Of a stretch of 64,000 bases of DNA, positions 7,917-17,493 are shown in pieces. Positions within the stretch are counted from its first letter, which is position 1, and the number at the start of each line of letters is the position of its first letter. The DNA is from Speluncibacter jeojiensis. GTDB lineage: Bacteria; Actinomycetota; Actinomycetes; Mycobacteriales; Mycobacteriaceae. Position numbers and translations under genes: made by a program. The notes below the pieces were generated by a model. The model was given only the letters and a program-made list of their open reading frames with translations, made no database searches and was not told where the DNA came from. The stretch lies in NCBI RefSeq assembly GCF_029589495.1, contig NZ_JAAIVF010000005.1:1-64000 (forward strand). Direction: 5' to 3'.

Positions 7917-9017
7917 TCAGCCGTCGTAGGTGACCTTGACGATGTCGGTCAGCGGCACGGCCTGGCAGCCCAGCACGATGCCGTCGGCGAGGTCCTCGTC
8001 CTCGAGGATGTCGTTGACCAGCATGTCGACCTTGCCCTCCTCGACCTGGCAGGCGCAGGCGCTGCAGGCACCCTGGCGGCAGGAGAACGGGGCGTCGAGG
8101 CCCTTGCTGAGCAGCAGGTCGAGCAGCTTGGTTCCGCGGGGCCAGTCGAAGGTGTGCTCCGTGCCGTCGAGGGTGACGGTGACGGTCGCCGGGAGCTCGT
8201 CACCGGCCTCGGGCTCCTCGAAGACGATCTCTGCGAACGGGTCGCCCTCGATCGACTGGAACACCTCGACGTGCACGCGGTGGTGGTCCATGCCGAGGTC
8301 GTGCTGCAGCGCGTCCTGGGTGGCGGACATGAACGGCCCAGGGCCGCAGATGAACGCTTCGTGCTCGCGGAACGGGGCGGCGAGCGTGCCGATCGAGGCG
8401 CGGCTGGGCAGGCCTTGCACGCTCTCGAGCCAGTGGATGACGGTGAGGCGATCCGGGTGCTCGGCCGCCAGCCGGCGCAGTTCCTCGGCGAAGATGACCG
8501 ACTTCTCGTCGCGGTTGGCATAGATCAGGACGACCTTGCCCGATCCCTGGCTCAGCGCGGACTTGAGGATCGCCATGACCGGGGTGATGCCGCTGCCGGC
8601 GGCCATGAGCAGGAAGTTCTCGCCCAGATTCTTCGGGACGAACACGCCGGAGGGCTGAAGCATGTCGACGCTCATGCCCGCCGTCGCGTTGTCGCACAGC
8701 CAGTTCGACCCGTAGCCGTCGACGGTGCGCTTGACGGTCACGGTGAGCGCGGTGTCGGTGTGCGGCGAGCTCGACAGCGAGTAGCAGCGGGCGACCGAGC
8801 CGGTCAGGTCGCTGGGGATGCGCAGCGTCAGGAACTGGCCGGGCGAGTACCGGAACTTCTCCGACAGCTCCTCGGGAACCTCGAACACCAACGAGCGGGC
8901 CTCGGCCGTTTCGTCGATCACGCGACTCAGCTTGAGCTGGTGCACGTGGCTCCCGACCAGACCGACATTGGTCTGGATTCCCTCGGCGGTCGCCGTGGGC
9001 TCGATGGTGTCATTCAT
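7917..9017 (-). CDS. kshB: 3-ketosteroid 9alpha-hydroxylase reductase component
   Basis: A 366-residue electron-transfer protein that passes electrons from NADH through FAD and a 2Fe-2S cluster to KshA. The FAD motif RCYS is at 77-80 and the NAD-binding GSGITPV near 160. A C-terminal plant-type ferredoxin domain has Cys313, 318, 321 and 351. The start at 9017 (MNDTIEP) has AGGA 7 nt upstream and overlaps the end of the preceding small gene by 8 nt; an in-frame start at 9047 is less likely. The gene order kshA / small Cys protein / kshB is compact and co-transcribed from the KstR-controlled promoter upstream of kshA. Confidence 0.95.
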   Translation of the reverse strand: MNDTIEPTATAEGIQTNVGLVGSHVHQLKLSRVIDETAEARSLVFEVPEELSEKFRYSPGQFLTLRIPSDLTGSVARCYSLSSSPHTDTALTVTVKRTVDGYGSNWLCDNATAGMSVDMLQPSGVFVPKNLGENFLLMAAGSGITPVMAILKSALSQGSGKVVLIYANRDEKSVIFAEELRRLAAEHPDRLTVIHWLESVQGLPSRASIGTLAAPFREHEAFICGPGPFMSATQDALQHDLGMDHHRVHVEVFQSIEGDPFAEIVFEEPEAGDELPATVTVTLDGTEHTFDWPRGTKLLDLLLSKGLDAPFSCRQGACSACACQVEEGKVDMLVNDILEDEDLADGIVLGCQAVPLTDIVKVTYDG

Positions 9018-9366
9018 CAACGATGTCCTCTGAATGCGGTGCGACATGGATCAGTCCCTCACGAACAGCTTGCACGATGCTCGCCGAAAGGTCAGGGCAG
9101 GAGTCCCGGAGAGCGGACGGACGGCCGTTCTCCCCGGGCTCGTTCAAGCGAGGGCAGGTGCCGGTTGCGGAGGTCCACTGGATGCTGGTGTGGATGTCGC
9201 TGTTCTTCTTCACCAGTACGCAGGTCGAGCAGGCCCGGCACTGGACCGGCTGCAGTCCAGCGCTGGTGTAGCGCTTCTTGTCGCCTGCCGTTGCCAGTGT
9301 AATGGCCTCGACCTGGGCGCGATCGGACTGTGCGGGGGCCTTGGCCCAGTGCCGGGTGGTCGTCAT
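9010..9366 (-). CDS. Conserved hypothetical Cys-containing protein between kshA and kshB
   Basis: A 118-residue basic protein placed 4 nt after kshA and overlapping the kshB start by 8 nt, so it is tightly coupled to both hydroxylase components. It contains CRACSTC (about residues 43-49) followed by a third (Cys70) and a fourth (Cys89) cysteine, and no membrane segment. Position and size recall Rv3527, which lies beside kshA in M. tuberculosis and has no assigned function. A metal or Fe-S role linked to the Rieske hydroxylase is attractive but is only inference. The GGAAG stretch before the ATG lies inside the kshA 3' end. Confidence 0.7.
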   Translation of the reverse strand: MTTTRHWAKAPAQSDRAQVEAITLATAGDKKRYTSAGLQPVQCRACSTCVLVKKNSDIHTSIQWTSATGTCPRLNEPGENGRPSALRDSCPDLSASIVQAVREGLIHVAPHSEDIVDE

Positions 9367-9370
9367 GCGA

Positions 9371-10540
9371 TCAGACCCTTGCTTCCTTGTCGGCGGCCTG
9401 CTTCTCGGCCTCCTGGCGGGCCAGGTTCTCCTGGACTTCCTGCTGCCAGTACTCGTTGGCCTTGGTGGTGTCGACCTCGTACTCGAACCGCTGGGTCATC
9501 TCCTCGGTGACCTCGGCCTTGTCGACGTAGAACTGGTCGTACCAGCGGCGCAGCTGGTAGACCGGGCCGTCCTCCTCGCACAGGAGCGGGTTCTCGATCT
9601 TGGTCTTGCTCTCCCAGATCTCCACGTCCTGCAGGAAGCCCATGCTGAAGAAGTCGGTCATCTTCTCCGCAATGGCGTCGGCGATCTTCTCGTCGACACC
9701 CTCGGGCTTCTTCACGATCAGGCCCCACTGCAGCACGAACGAGTCCTGCGAGACCGGGTAGTGGCAGTTGATCAGGACCACTTCGGTCTTGTAGCCGCCG
9801 TAGGAGTTGGTCAGCGGGTTGATCATGTACGAGGGACCGTAGTACGCGGCCACCGACTCGAGCAGCGTCTCGGCGCCGTACTTCGCGCCCAGTCCGGTGT
9901 CCGGCCGGCCCGTCGTGTTCAGCCACTGCGAGGCGACCTGCCCGTCGAACACGTTCTTGAAGTAGGTCGGGAAGGCGTAGTGAATGTAGAAGAAGTGCGC
10001 CATGTCGACCACGTTGTCGATGATCTCGCGGCAGTTGGCGCCCTCGATCAGCTTTGTGTTCCAGGTCCACGCGGTCCACTCGTCGCTGTGCGCGCCCTCG
10101 ATCTCGGGGATGTAGTCCTCGGGCTCGTTGCCCTCGGGGTCGTTCCACACGAAGAGCTGCTTGTTGCGCTCGAGGGTCGGCCAGTTCCGGGTGCGCGCGC
10201 GCATCGGGATCCGCTTGGCGTACGGGATCTCCTTGCAACGGCCGTCGCCGCCCCAGCGCCAGTCGTGGAACGGGCACGCGATGTTGTCGCCCTTGACGGT
10301 GCCCTGCGACAGGTCGCCACCCATGTGCCTGCAGTAGCCGTCGAGAATCTTCAGCTCACCGTTGCTGTCCGCCCACACGACCAGCTTGGTGCCGAACGCC
10401 TCGATCGAGTGCGGCTTGCCGTCGCGGAAGGTGTCGGCCAGACCCAGGCAGTGCCACCCGCGGGCGTAGCGATCGCGGGCGGTGCCGACGTCGATCTCCC
10501 TGACCTTGTGGCTATCGGAAGCACTCTTGGTCACTGACAT
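9371..10540 (-). CDS. kshA: 3-ketosteroid 9alpha-hydroxylase, Rieske oxygenase component
   Basis: A 389-residue oxygenase that hydroxylates the steroid at C9, causing ring B to open when combined with delta1-dehydrogenation. The Rieske cluster ligands are Cys70, His72, Cys89 and His92 (YCRHMGGDL ... CPFHDW). The non-haem iron site is visible in DMAHFFYIHYAFP. The start at 10540 has GAGG upstream; the in-frame extension to 10705 would read through the operator and is rejected. First gene of the kshA / small protein / kshB operon, divergent from hsaA, with two KstR boxes in the shared 282-nt intergenic region. Confidence 0.95.
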   Translation of the reverse strand: MSVTKSASDSHKVREIDVGTARDRYARGWHCLGLADTFRDGKPHSIEAFGTKLVVWADSNGELKILDGYCRHMGGDLSQGTVKGDNIACPFHDWRWGGDGRCKEIPYAKRIPMRARTRNWPTLERNKQLFVWNDPEGNEPEDYIPEIEGAHSDEWTAWTWNTKLIEGANCREIIDNVVDMAHFFYIHYAFPTYFKNVFDGQVASQWLNTTGRPDTGLGAKYGAETLLESVAAYYGPSYMINPLTNSYGGYKTEVVLINCHYPVSQDSFVLQWGLIVKKPEGVDEKIADAIAEKMTDFFSMGFLQDVEIWESKTKIENPLLCEEDGPVYQLRRWYDQFYVDKAEVTEEMTQRFEYEVDTTKANEYWQQEVQENLARQEAEKQAADKEARV

Positions 10541-10625
10541 TGGGTTCCTCACATCCCTTGGGCTCGGTGGCACGCTCGTGCCGTGGCCGGCGCATGTCGA
10601 CTGCTCGGTGGTCGGCCCCTGCAAG

Positions 10626-10639
10626 TAGAACAGGTTACA
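10626..10639 (-). promoter_or_regulatory. KstR operator upstream of kshA
   Basis: TAGAACAGGTTACA fits TnnAACnnGTTnnA at all fixed positions. It lies 86 nt upstream of the kshA start and is one of two boxes in the kshA-hsaA divergent region. Confidence 0.85.
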
Positions 10640-10729
10640 GAAATCGTAGCCCATCGACCACCTCCTTGTAGAGTGTCGATCCAGTGAGGTGCGTCCGACC
10701 TGCACGGCGACCCCGGTGTCGACACAAAG

Positions 10730-10743
10730 CAGAACCTGTTCTA
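10730..10743 (+). promoter_or_regulatory. KstR operator upstream of hsaA
   Basis: CAGAACCTGTTCTA is a near-perfect KstR box (first fixed T is C), centred on the palindrome AGAACCTGTTCT. It lies 79 nt upstream of hsaA. Confidence 0.8.
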
Positions 10744-10822
10744 GTCTCGGAGTGGTTTATGGAATTCGATCCATGAAAATCGCAGACGGGAGCGGGCAGT
10801 GGGTGGCGTGCAGGTAAGTGGC

Positions 10823-12004
10823 ATGACGTCGGGTGAGATCGACAACCACGAGGTGATGCAGAGGCTCGACGCGTTGTTGCCGGCGCTGCGCGAGCGTGCG
10901 CAGGAGGCGGAGAACCTGCGCCGCGTGCCCGACGAGAACATCAAGGACCTGCAGGAGGCCGGCTTCTTCCGGCTGCTGCAGCCCGCTCAGTGGGGCGGCT
11001 ACGAGGCCGACCCGGTGCTCTTCTACTCCGCTGTGCGCAAGCTCGCCAGCGCATGCGGTTCGACCGGCTGGGTCGCCGGCATCGTGGGTGTGCACAACTG
11101 GCACCTGGCCCTGTTCGACCAGCAGGCGCAGCAGGACGTCTGGGGCGAGAACACCGACGTGCGCATCTCGTCCTCCTACGCGCCCATGGGTGCCGGTGAG
11201 GTCGTCGACGGCGGCTACAAGGTGAACGGCTCCTGGGCATGGTCCTCGGGCTGCGACCATGCGAACTGGGTGGTCGTCGGCGGTCCGGTGATCAAGGACG
11301 GGCGCCCCGTCGACTTCGGCAGCTTCCTGATCCCGCGCTCCGAGTACGAGATCGACGACGTGTGGCACGTGGTCGGACTCAAGGGCACCGGATCGAACAC
11401 GATCAAGGTCAAGGACGCGTTCGTGCCGCGGCACCGTTTCCTGAGCTTCAAGGCGATGAGCGACCTGGTGGCGCCGGGCCTCGAACAGAACACCGCGCCC
11501 GTCTACCGCATGCCCTGGGGCACCATCCACCCCACGACCATCTCGACCCCGATCGTGGGCATGGCCTACGGCGCCTACGACGCGCACGTCGAGCACCAGG
11601 GCAAGCGCGTGCGCGCGGCCTACGCCGGCGAGAAGGCCAAGGACGACCCGTTCGCCAAGGTGCGGATCGCGGAGGCGTCCAGCGACATCGACGCGGCCTG
11701 GCGTCAGCTGTCCGGCAACGTCGCGGAGGAGTACGCGCACCTGCTCGCCGGCGAAGAGGTGCCGATGAAGCTGCGCATGCGCGCGCGCCGCGACCAGGTG
11801 CGCGCCACCGGCCGCGCGATCGCGTCGATCGACCGGCTCTTCGAGGCCTCCGGCGCCACCGCGCTGCAGGAGGGCACCCCGATCCAGCGCTTCTGGCGTG
11901 ACGCGCACGCCGGCCGCGTCCACGCGGCCAACGACGCCGAGCGCGCCTACGTGATGTTCGGTGCGGAGGAGTTCGGCCTGCCGATCTCCGACACGATGGT
12001 GTAG
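10823..12004 (+). CDS. hsaA: 3-HSA hydroxylase, flavin-dependent oxygenase component
   Basis: A 393-residue oxygenase of the acyl-CoA dehydrogenase fold that hydroxylates 3-HSA at C4 using FMNH2 supplied by HsaB. Strongly conserved blocks include GFFRLLQPAQWGGY, ACGSTGWVAGIVGVHNWHLALF, SWAWSSGCDHANW and the C-terminal FWRDAHAGRVHAANDAERAYVMF. The start is placed at MTSGEID as in homologues; a GTG at 10799 with GGGAG 6 nt upstream is an alternative. It opens the hsaA-hsaC-hsaB operon, with only 50 nt to hsaC where hsaD would normally lie. KstR boxes are upstream. Confidence 0.95.
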   Translation: MTSGEIDNHEVMQRLDALLPALRERAQEAENLRRVPDENIKDLQEAGFFRLLQPAQWGGYEADPVLFYSAVRKLASACGSTGWVAGIVGVHNWHLALFDQQAQQDVWGENTDVRISSSYAPMGAGEVVDGGYKVNGSWAWSSGCDHANWVVVGGPVIKDGRPVDFGSFLIPRSEYEIDDVWHVVGLKGTGSNTIKVKDAFVPRHRFLSFKAMSDLVAPGLEQNTAPVYRMPWGTIHPTTISTPIVGMAYGAYDAHVEHQGKRVRAAYAGEKAKDDPFAKVRIAEASSDIDAAWRQLSGNVAEEYAHLLAGEEVPMKLRMRARRDQVRATGRAIASIDRLFEASGATALQEGTPIQRFWRDAHAGRVHAANDAERAYVMFGAEEFGLPISDTMV

Positions 12005-12051
12005 GTGCCGGACCTGATGACTGCCGAACAGCCACAGCACGACGGAGGTAG

Positions 12052-13565
<1,514 letters not shown>

Positions 13566-13581
13566 GCGGCTGATCATCTCG

Positions 13582-13622
13582 GAAAAGGCACCCGGTCGAG
13601 TACTTCGGCCGGGTGCCTTTTC
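13582..13622 (+). terminator. Rho-independent-like terminator of the hsa operon
   Basis: A 14-bp perfect stem (13582-13595 with 13609-13622) has a 13-nt loop. The T-rich end TTTTCG makes it a good terminator immediately after hsaB. Confidence 0.85.
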
Positions 13623-13753
13623 GTTGTGTGGCAGGTGAGGTCGTTGCCGCCGAACGGCCTTCGTGTCGTCGGTCGGCCGGCTTCGCCGGATCCTCAGAGA
13701 TTCCTCAGAGCGGCCACAATGCGTCCACACGAGCGATTCCTACGGTTGTCGGC

Positions 13754-14290
13754 ATGACAGATGACGACCAGCCAACCCAGCAGTTCCCCGTGTCTCCGGA
13801 GGTCCCCGGACGGGTGCCGACGCCGAAACCTCCGCTGTACAAGCGCAAGGGTGCGCTGATCGGTGCCGCGGGCGTGCTGGTCGCGGTGATGATCGGCGGA
13901 GCCGCCTGGGCGACAGTCGAATCCGGAAGTGGCGCTGCGACGACGAACACCGCCGCGCAGACGGAGACGACCCCGCACGCACATCCGCGAGCGAAGCATC
14001 GGGTGCCGGTGGTGGTAGGCACGATCGCGGCGGAGAACGGCAACACGTGGACGATCACGGAGCGGTCCGGCAAGCAGGTGAACGTCACGGTGTCGCCACA
14101 GACCAAGTGGGGGACGGCGAAAAGCCCTGCGCAGCAGACCCAGTTCCCGGTCGGTGCCGAGGTGGCCGTACAGGTGAAGAAGCCTGCGGTGCCGCCGACC
14201 GCGGTGCGGGTGGTGGCGCACAAGCCGCCGCAGCACACCGGGACCCAGCCCGGTGCGGCTCAGCAGCCTGCGGCCACCACCCCGTCGTGA
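13754..14290 (+). CDS. Membrane-anchored hypothetical protein with DUF5666-like domain
   Basis: A 178-residue protein with a short cytoplasmic Gln/Pro-rich head and a single transmembrane helix at about residues 36-56 (LIGAAGVLVAVMIGGAAWA). A Thr/Ala linker follows, then a small beta-rich extracytoplasmic domain (VVGTIAAENGNTWTITERSGKQVNVTVSPQTKW type) like DUF5666, and a low-complexity Pro/Gln/Ala tail. The start at 13754 avoids a much longer N-terminus with no support. It ends 7 nt before the convergent fadE33 gene with no terminator between them. No link to sterol use is evident. Confidence 0.7.
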   Translation: MTDDDQPTQQFPVSPEVPGRVPTPKPPLYKRKGALIGAAGVLVAVMIGGAAWATVESGSGAATTNTAAQTETTPHAHPRAKHRVPVVVGTIAAENGNTWTITERSGKQVNVTVSPQTKWGTAKSPAQQTQFPVGAEVAVQVKKPAVPPTAVRVVAHKPPQHTGTQPGAAQQPAATTPS

Positions 14291-14297
14291 TCCGCGG

Positions 14298-15389
14298 CTA
14301 GGGAAGGCCCGCGGCGGTGGCCAGCTCGGTCAGGTAACGACGAGGTTGCCCGAACAGCTGGCTGCTGCCGTGCGCACGCTTGAAGTACAGGTGCGCGTCG
14401 TGCTCCCAGGTGATCGCGATTCCGCCGTGCAGCTGGATGGCGTCGCCCGCGACCTCCTCGAAGGCTTCCGAGCAGTACACCTTGGCCAGTCCGGCCTCGG
14501 CGGGCGAAAGCGACAGCGCCGCAGAGTACGACATCGAACGCGCGGTCTCGACCTCGACGTACAGGTCGGCCATGCGGTGCTTGAGCGCCTGGAAACTGCC
14601 GATGACGCGCCCGAACTGCTTGCGCGCCTTGGTGTATTCGACGGTTTTCTCGAGGATCTGGGCGGCGGCGCCGACCTGCTCCGCGGACAGTGCGATGACG
14701 GCGAGGTCGCGGACCCGCTCGAGCACGGCGGCCCCGTCGCCCTCGGTGAGCCGGCGGGCCGGGGTCGAGTCGAAGGTGACGGTCGCCAGCGGACGGGTCG
14801 GATCCATGGTGCCCACCCGTTCACGGCTGACGCCGGCGGCGGCCGGGTCGACCTCGAACAGCGCGGGCCCGTCCGCGGTCTGTGCAGCGACCAGCAACAC
14901 GTCGGCGATCTCGCCGCCGAGCACGTAGTCCGCACGACCGGTCAGGGCGCCGTCAGCGCCGGCGCGCACCGGAAGGTCGGTGACCTCCCAGTTGCCCCAG
15001 CACAGCGCGAGCGTGGTGGCTCCCTCTGCGACGCCGGGCAGCAGGCGCTCGCACGCCTCGGTGTTTCCCGAGGCGAGCAGGGCCTGCGCTCCCAGGACGA
15101 CCGAACCGAGCATGGGGGAGGGCACCAGCGCCCGGCCCAGCTCCTCGAGCACCAGGTGCGTTTCCATGGCGCCGGCGCCGATTCCGCCGAACTCCTCCGG
15201 AATGGCGAGTGCGGCGACGCCGATCTGCTCGCACAGCACCTGCCACAGCGACTCGTCGTAGCCGCGCTCGCTCTCGGCGGCCGCACGCACCGCTGCGCTG
15301 TCCGCGCGCTTGCCGACGAGATTGCGCACGGTGTCGGCCAGCGCACGCTGCTCCTCGGTGAGCAGCCCACCCTCTTCGATCGTCGCCAT
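14298..15389 (-). CDS. fadE33: Acyl-CoA dehydrogenase, FadE33 type (IpdE pair)
   Basis: A 363-residue acyl-CoA dehydrogenase, last gene of the fadD3-echA-fadE31-fadE32-fadE33 operon. Family blocks are visible: PEEFGGIGAGAMETHLVLEELGRALVP near 65-90, ARKQFGRVIGSFQALKHRMADL near 260-280, and a C-terminal QLHGGIAITWEHDAHLYFKRA. In M. tuberculosis the FadE32/FadE33 products act as a hetero-oligomer (IpdE1-IpdE2) on a 5-hydroxy ring C/D acyl-CoA; here the two genes are likewise joined by an ATGA overlap. Assignment to FadE33 rather than another subunit rests mainly on operon position. Confidence 0.82.
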   Translation of the reverse strand: MATIEEGGLLTEEQRALADTVRNLVGKRADSAAVRAAAESERGYDESLWQVLCEQIGVAALAIPEEFGGIGAGAMETHLVLEELGRALVPSPMLGSVVLGAQALLASGNTEACERLLPGVAEGATTLALCWGNWEVTDLPVRAGADGALTGRADYVLGGEIADVLLVAAQTADGPALFEVDPAAAGVSRERVGTMDPTRPLATVTFDSTPARRLTEGDGAAVLERVRDLAVIALSAEQVGAAAQILEKTVEYTKARKQFGRVIGSFQALKHRMADLYVEVETARSMSYSAALSLSPAEAGLAKVYCSEAFEEVAGDAIQLHGGIAITWEHDAHLYFKRAHGSSQLFGQPRRYLTELATAAGLP

Positions 15390-16345
15390 CACAGTGCCTC
15401 CATGACCCGGGTGCGGTGCTGCGCCGGGGTGCCCCACGCGGTGACCAGCGCGCGCGTCTTGGTCAGCCACAGCGACAGGTCGTGCTCCTGCGTGTAACCG
15501 ATGGCGCCGTGCACCTGCAGCGCGATCCGCGAGGCCCGGTAGGCGGCGTCACCGCAGGCCACCTTGGCGGCGGACACGTCGCGGCTCGCGGTCGGGGAAC
15601 CGTCGCGCACCGCCATGGCCGCGCCCAGCAGCAGCGGCTGCGCCATCTCGAGGCCGATCGCCACGCCGGCGAGGTGATGCTTGATCGCCTGCTGGCTGCC
15701 GATGACCCGGCCGAACTGCTTGCGCTGCTTGGCGTACTCGGTGGTGATCTCGAGCATCGCCTTGCCCAGACCCTGCAGCTGCGCGGCCGTGGCCAGCGCA
15801 CCCAGGTCGAAGGCGCGGTTCGCGTCCGCCGTGCCGAGCTGCTCGGCAGTGGTGACCTCGAACAGGCGGCGGGACAGGTCCACCGAGCCGTGCACGGCGG
15901 CCGGCGTCGCGGTGGACACCGTCGATCCGTCGACCGTCAGGACCAGCTCGACCGCGTCGGCGTCGACCGCATAGGGTACGGCCGGCGGTGCGGCGACGGT
16001 CGCGAGCGAGCCCTCGGCGAGGGCCTCGAGGCGGGCCGGATCGGCCTGCGCGAGCAGGCTCGGGGCGACCGCGATGGTCTCGGCGACCGGCCCGGGGACC
16101 GCGTGCTTGCCGAGCTGTTCGACGGCGACGACCATGTCGATCGCGTCCGCACCGAGGCCGCCGTGCTCCTCGGCGATCAGCAGACCGGTCACGCCGGTCT
16201 CGGCGAGCCGCTGCCACAGCTTGACGCCGGGACCGGTGTCACCGGAGTTCCAGGCGCGGATGACCGCGGGGGTGTCGGACTTGCCCAGCAGCGAGTCGAT
16301 GCTGGCGGCGAAGTCGGTGTGCGAGTTATCGAGCGCGAATCTCAT
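15389..16345 (-). CDS. fadE32: Acyl-CoA dehydrogenase, FadE32 type (IpdE pair)
   Basis: A 318-residue shortened acyl-CoA dehydrogenase, close to the 322 residues of M. tuberculosis FadE32. It keeps the EEHGGLGADAIDMVVAVEQLGKHAVPGP block, the KQRKQFGRVIGSQQAIKHHLAGV helix and the VHGAIGYTQEHDLSLWLTK C-terminus. It overlaps both neighbours by ATGA junctions (16342-16345 and 15389), fitting 1:1 subunit production with FadE33. It acts on HIP-derived acyl-CoA in C/D-ring degradation, by homology. Confidence 0.83.
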   Translation of the reverse strand: MRFALDNSHTDFAASIDSLLGKSDTPAVIRAWNSGDTGPGVKLWQRLAETGVTGLLIAEEHGGLGADAIDMVVAVEQLGKHAVPGPVAETIAVAPSLLAQADPARLEALAEGSLATVAAPPAVPYAVDADAVELVLTVDGSTVSTATPAAVHGSVDLSRRLFEVTTAEQLGTADANRAFDLGALATAAQLQGLGKAMLEITTEYAKQRKQFGRVIGSQQAIKHHLAGVAIGLEMAQPLLLGAAMAVRDGSPTASRDVSAAKVACGDAAYRASRIALQVHGAIGYTQEHDLSLWLTKTRALVTAWGTPAQHRTRVMEAL

Positions 16346-17493
16346 CGGTCCGCCTTAGGTAGGCCGAGGAGACGCTCGGCGATGACGTTCTTCTGGATCT
16401 CGTTGGTACCGGCGTAGATCGGGCCGGAGAGCGAGAAGAGGTAGCCGTCCATCCACGGATCGGCGAGCTCGGCGCCGGGACCCTGCAGGTCCAGGGCGGT
16501 CTCGTGGGCGGCGACGTCCCATTCCGACCAGAACACCTTGTTGATGGAGGACTCGGCACCGAGTTGGCCGCCGTCGGCCAGCCGGGTGACCGTGCCCCAG
16601 GTGCTCAGTTCGTAGGCGCGCGAACCGATCCACGCGTCGACCACCCGGTCGCGCAGCGCGGTGTCGGTCGAGTCTCCCGATCGCTTCCACAGCTCGACCA
16701 GGCGGTCGGTGGTGGCGAGGAACCGGCCGGGGCTGCGCAGCGACAGGCCGCGCTCGTTGCTGGCGGTGCTCATCGCGACCCGCCAGCCCTCGTTGACGCC
16801 GCCGATGACGCCGCTGTTGTCCGCGTCGTCCGGCACGAAGACGTCCTCGAGGAAGATCTCCGCGAATCCCGGCTCGCCGTCGAGCTGATCGATCGGGCGG
16901 ATGGTGACACCCTTCGACCGCAGATCGAACATGAAGTAGGTGATGCCCTTGTGGCGCTGGGCCTCCGGGTCCGAGCGGAACAGGCCGAAGCCCCAGTCCG
17001 CGAACGTCGCCCGCGAGCTCCAGGTCTTCTGCCCGTTGAGCAGCCAGCCACCGTCGACCTTGGTCGCGGTCGAGCGCAGGCTCGCCAGGTCGGAGCCGGA
17101 CTCCGGCTCGGACCAGGCCTGCGCCCAGATGACGTCGGCGCGGGCCATGCTCGGCATGATCCGATCGAGCTGGGCCTTGGTGGCGTGCTCGAACAGGGTG
17201 GGAGCGAGCAGGAAGATCCCGTTCTGGCTGACCCGTCCGGGTGCGCCGGCGCGGTAGTACTCCTCCTCGAAGATCACCCACTGCTCGAGGGTGGCGTCAC
17301 GGCCGCCGTACTCGGCCGGCCAGGAGACCACGGACAGCCGCGCGTCGGCGAGCTTGCGCTCCCACTCGCGGTGCGCCTCGAAGCCTTCCGCCGTGTCCAT
17401 CGACGGCAACGGGTCCGCGGGTACGTTCTCCTTGAGGAACGCGCGCACTTCGTCGCGGAACGCGACTGTGGCGTCGTCGAAATCGAGATCCAC
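16342..17493 (-). CDS. fadE31: Acyl-CoA dehydrogenase, FadE31 type
   Basis: A 383-residue full-length acyl-CoA dehydrogenase. Visible blocks are PAEYGGRDATLEQW, QAWSEPESGSDLASL, NGQKTWSS and the C-terminal GPIYAGTNEIQKNVIAERLLGLPK. It starts at GTG (17493), sharing one base with the TAG stop of the crotonase gene, with GAGA 6 nt upstream. In M. tuberculosis fadE31 directly follows fadD3; here a crotonase gene is inserted between them. Expected substrate: a HIP-CoA-derived thioester; the exact step is not proven. Confidence 0.85.
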   Translation of the reverse strand: MDLDFDDATVAFRDEVRAFLKENVPADPLPSMDTAEGFEAHREWERKLADARLSVVSWPAEYGGRDATLEQWVIFEEEYYRAGAPGRVSQNGIFLLAPTLFEHATKAQLDRIMPSMARADVIWAQAWSEPESGSDLASLRSTATKVDGGWLLNGQKTWSSRATFADWGFGLFRSDPEAQRHKGITYFMFDLRSKGVTIRPIDQLDGEPGFAEIFLEDVFVPDDADNSGVIGGVNEGWRVAMSTASNERGLSLRSPGRFLATTDRLVELWKRSGDSTDTALRDRVVDAWIGSRAYELSTWGTVTRLADGGQLGAESSINKVFWSEWDVAAHETALDLQGPGAELADPWMDGYLFSLSGPIYAGTNEIQKNVIAERLLGLPKADR

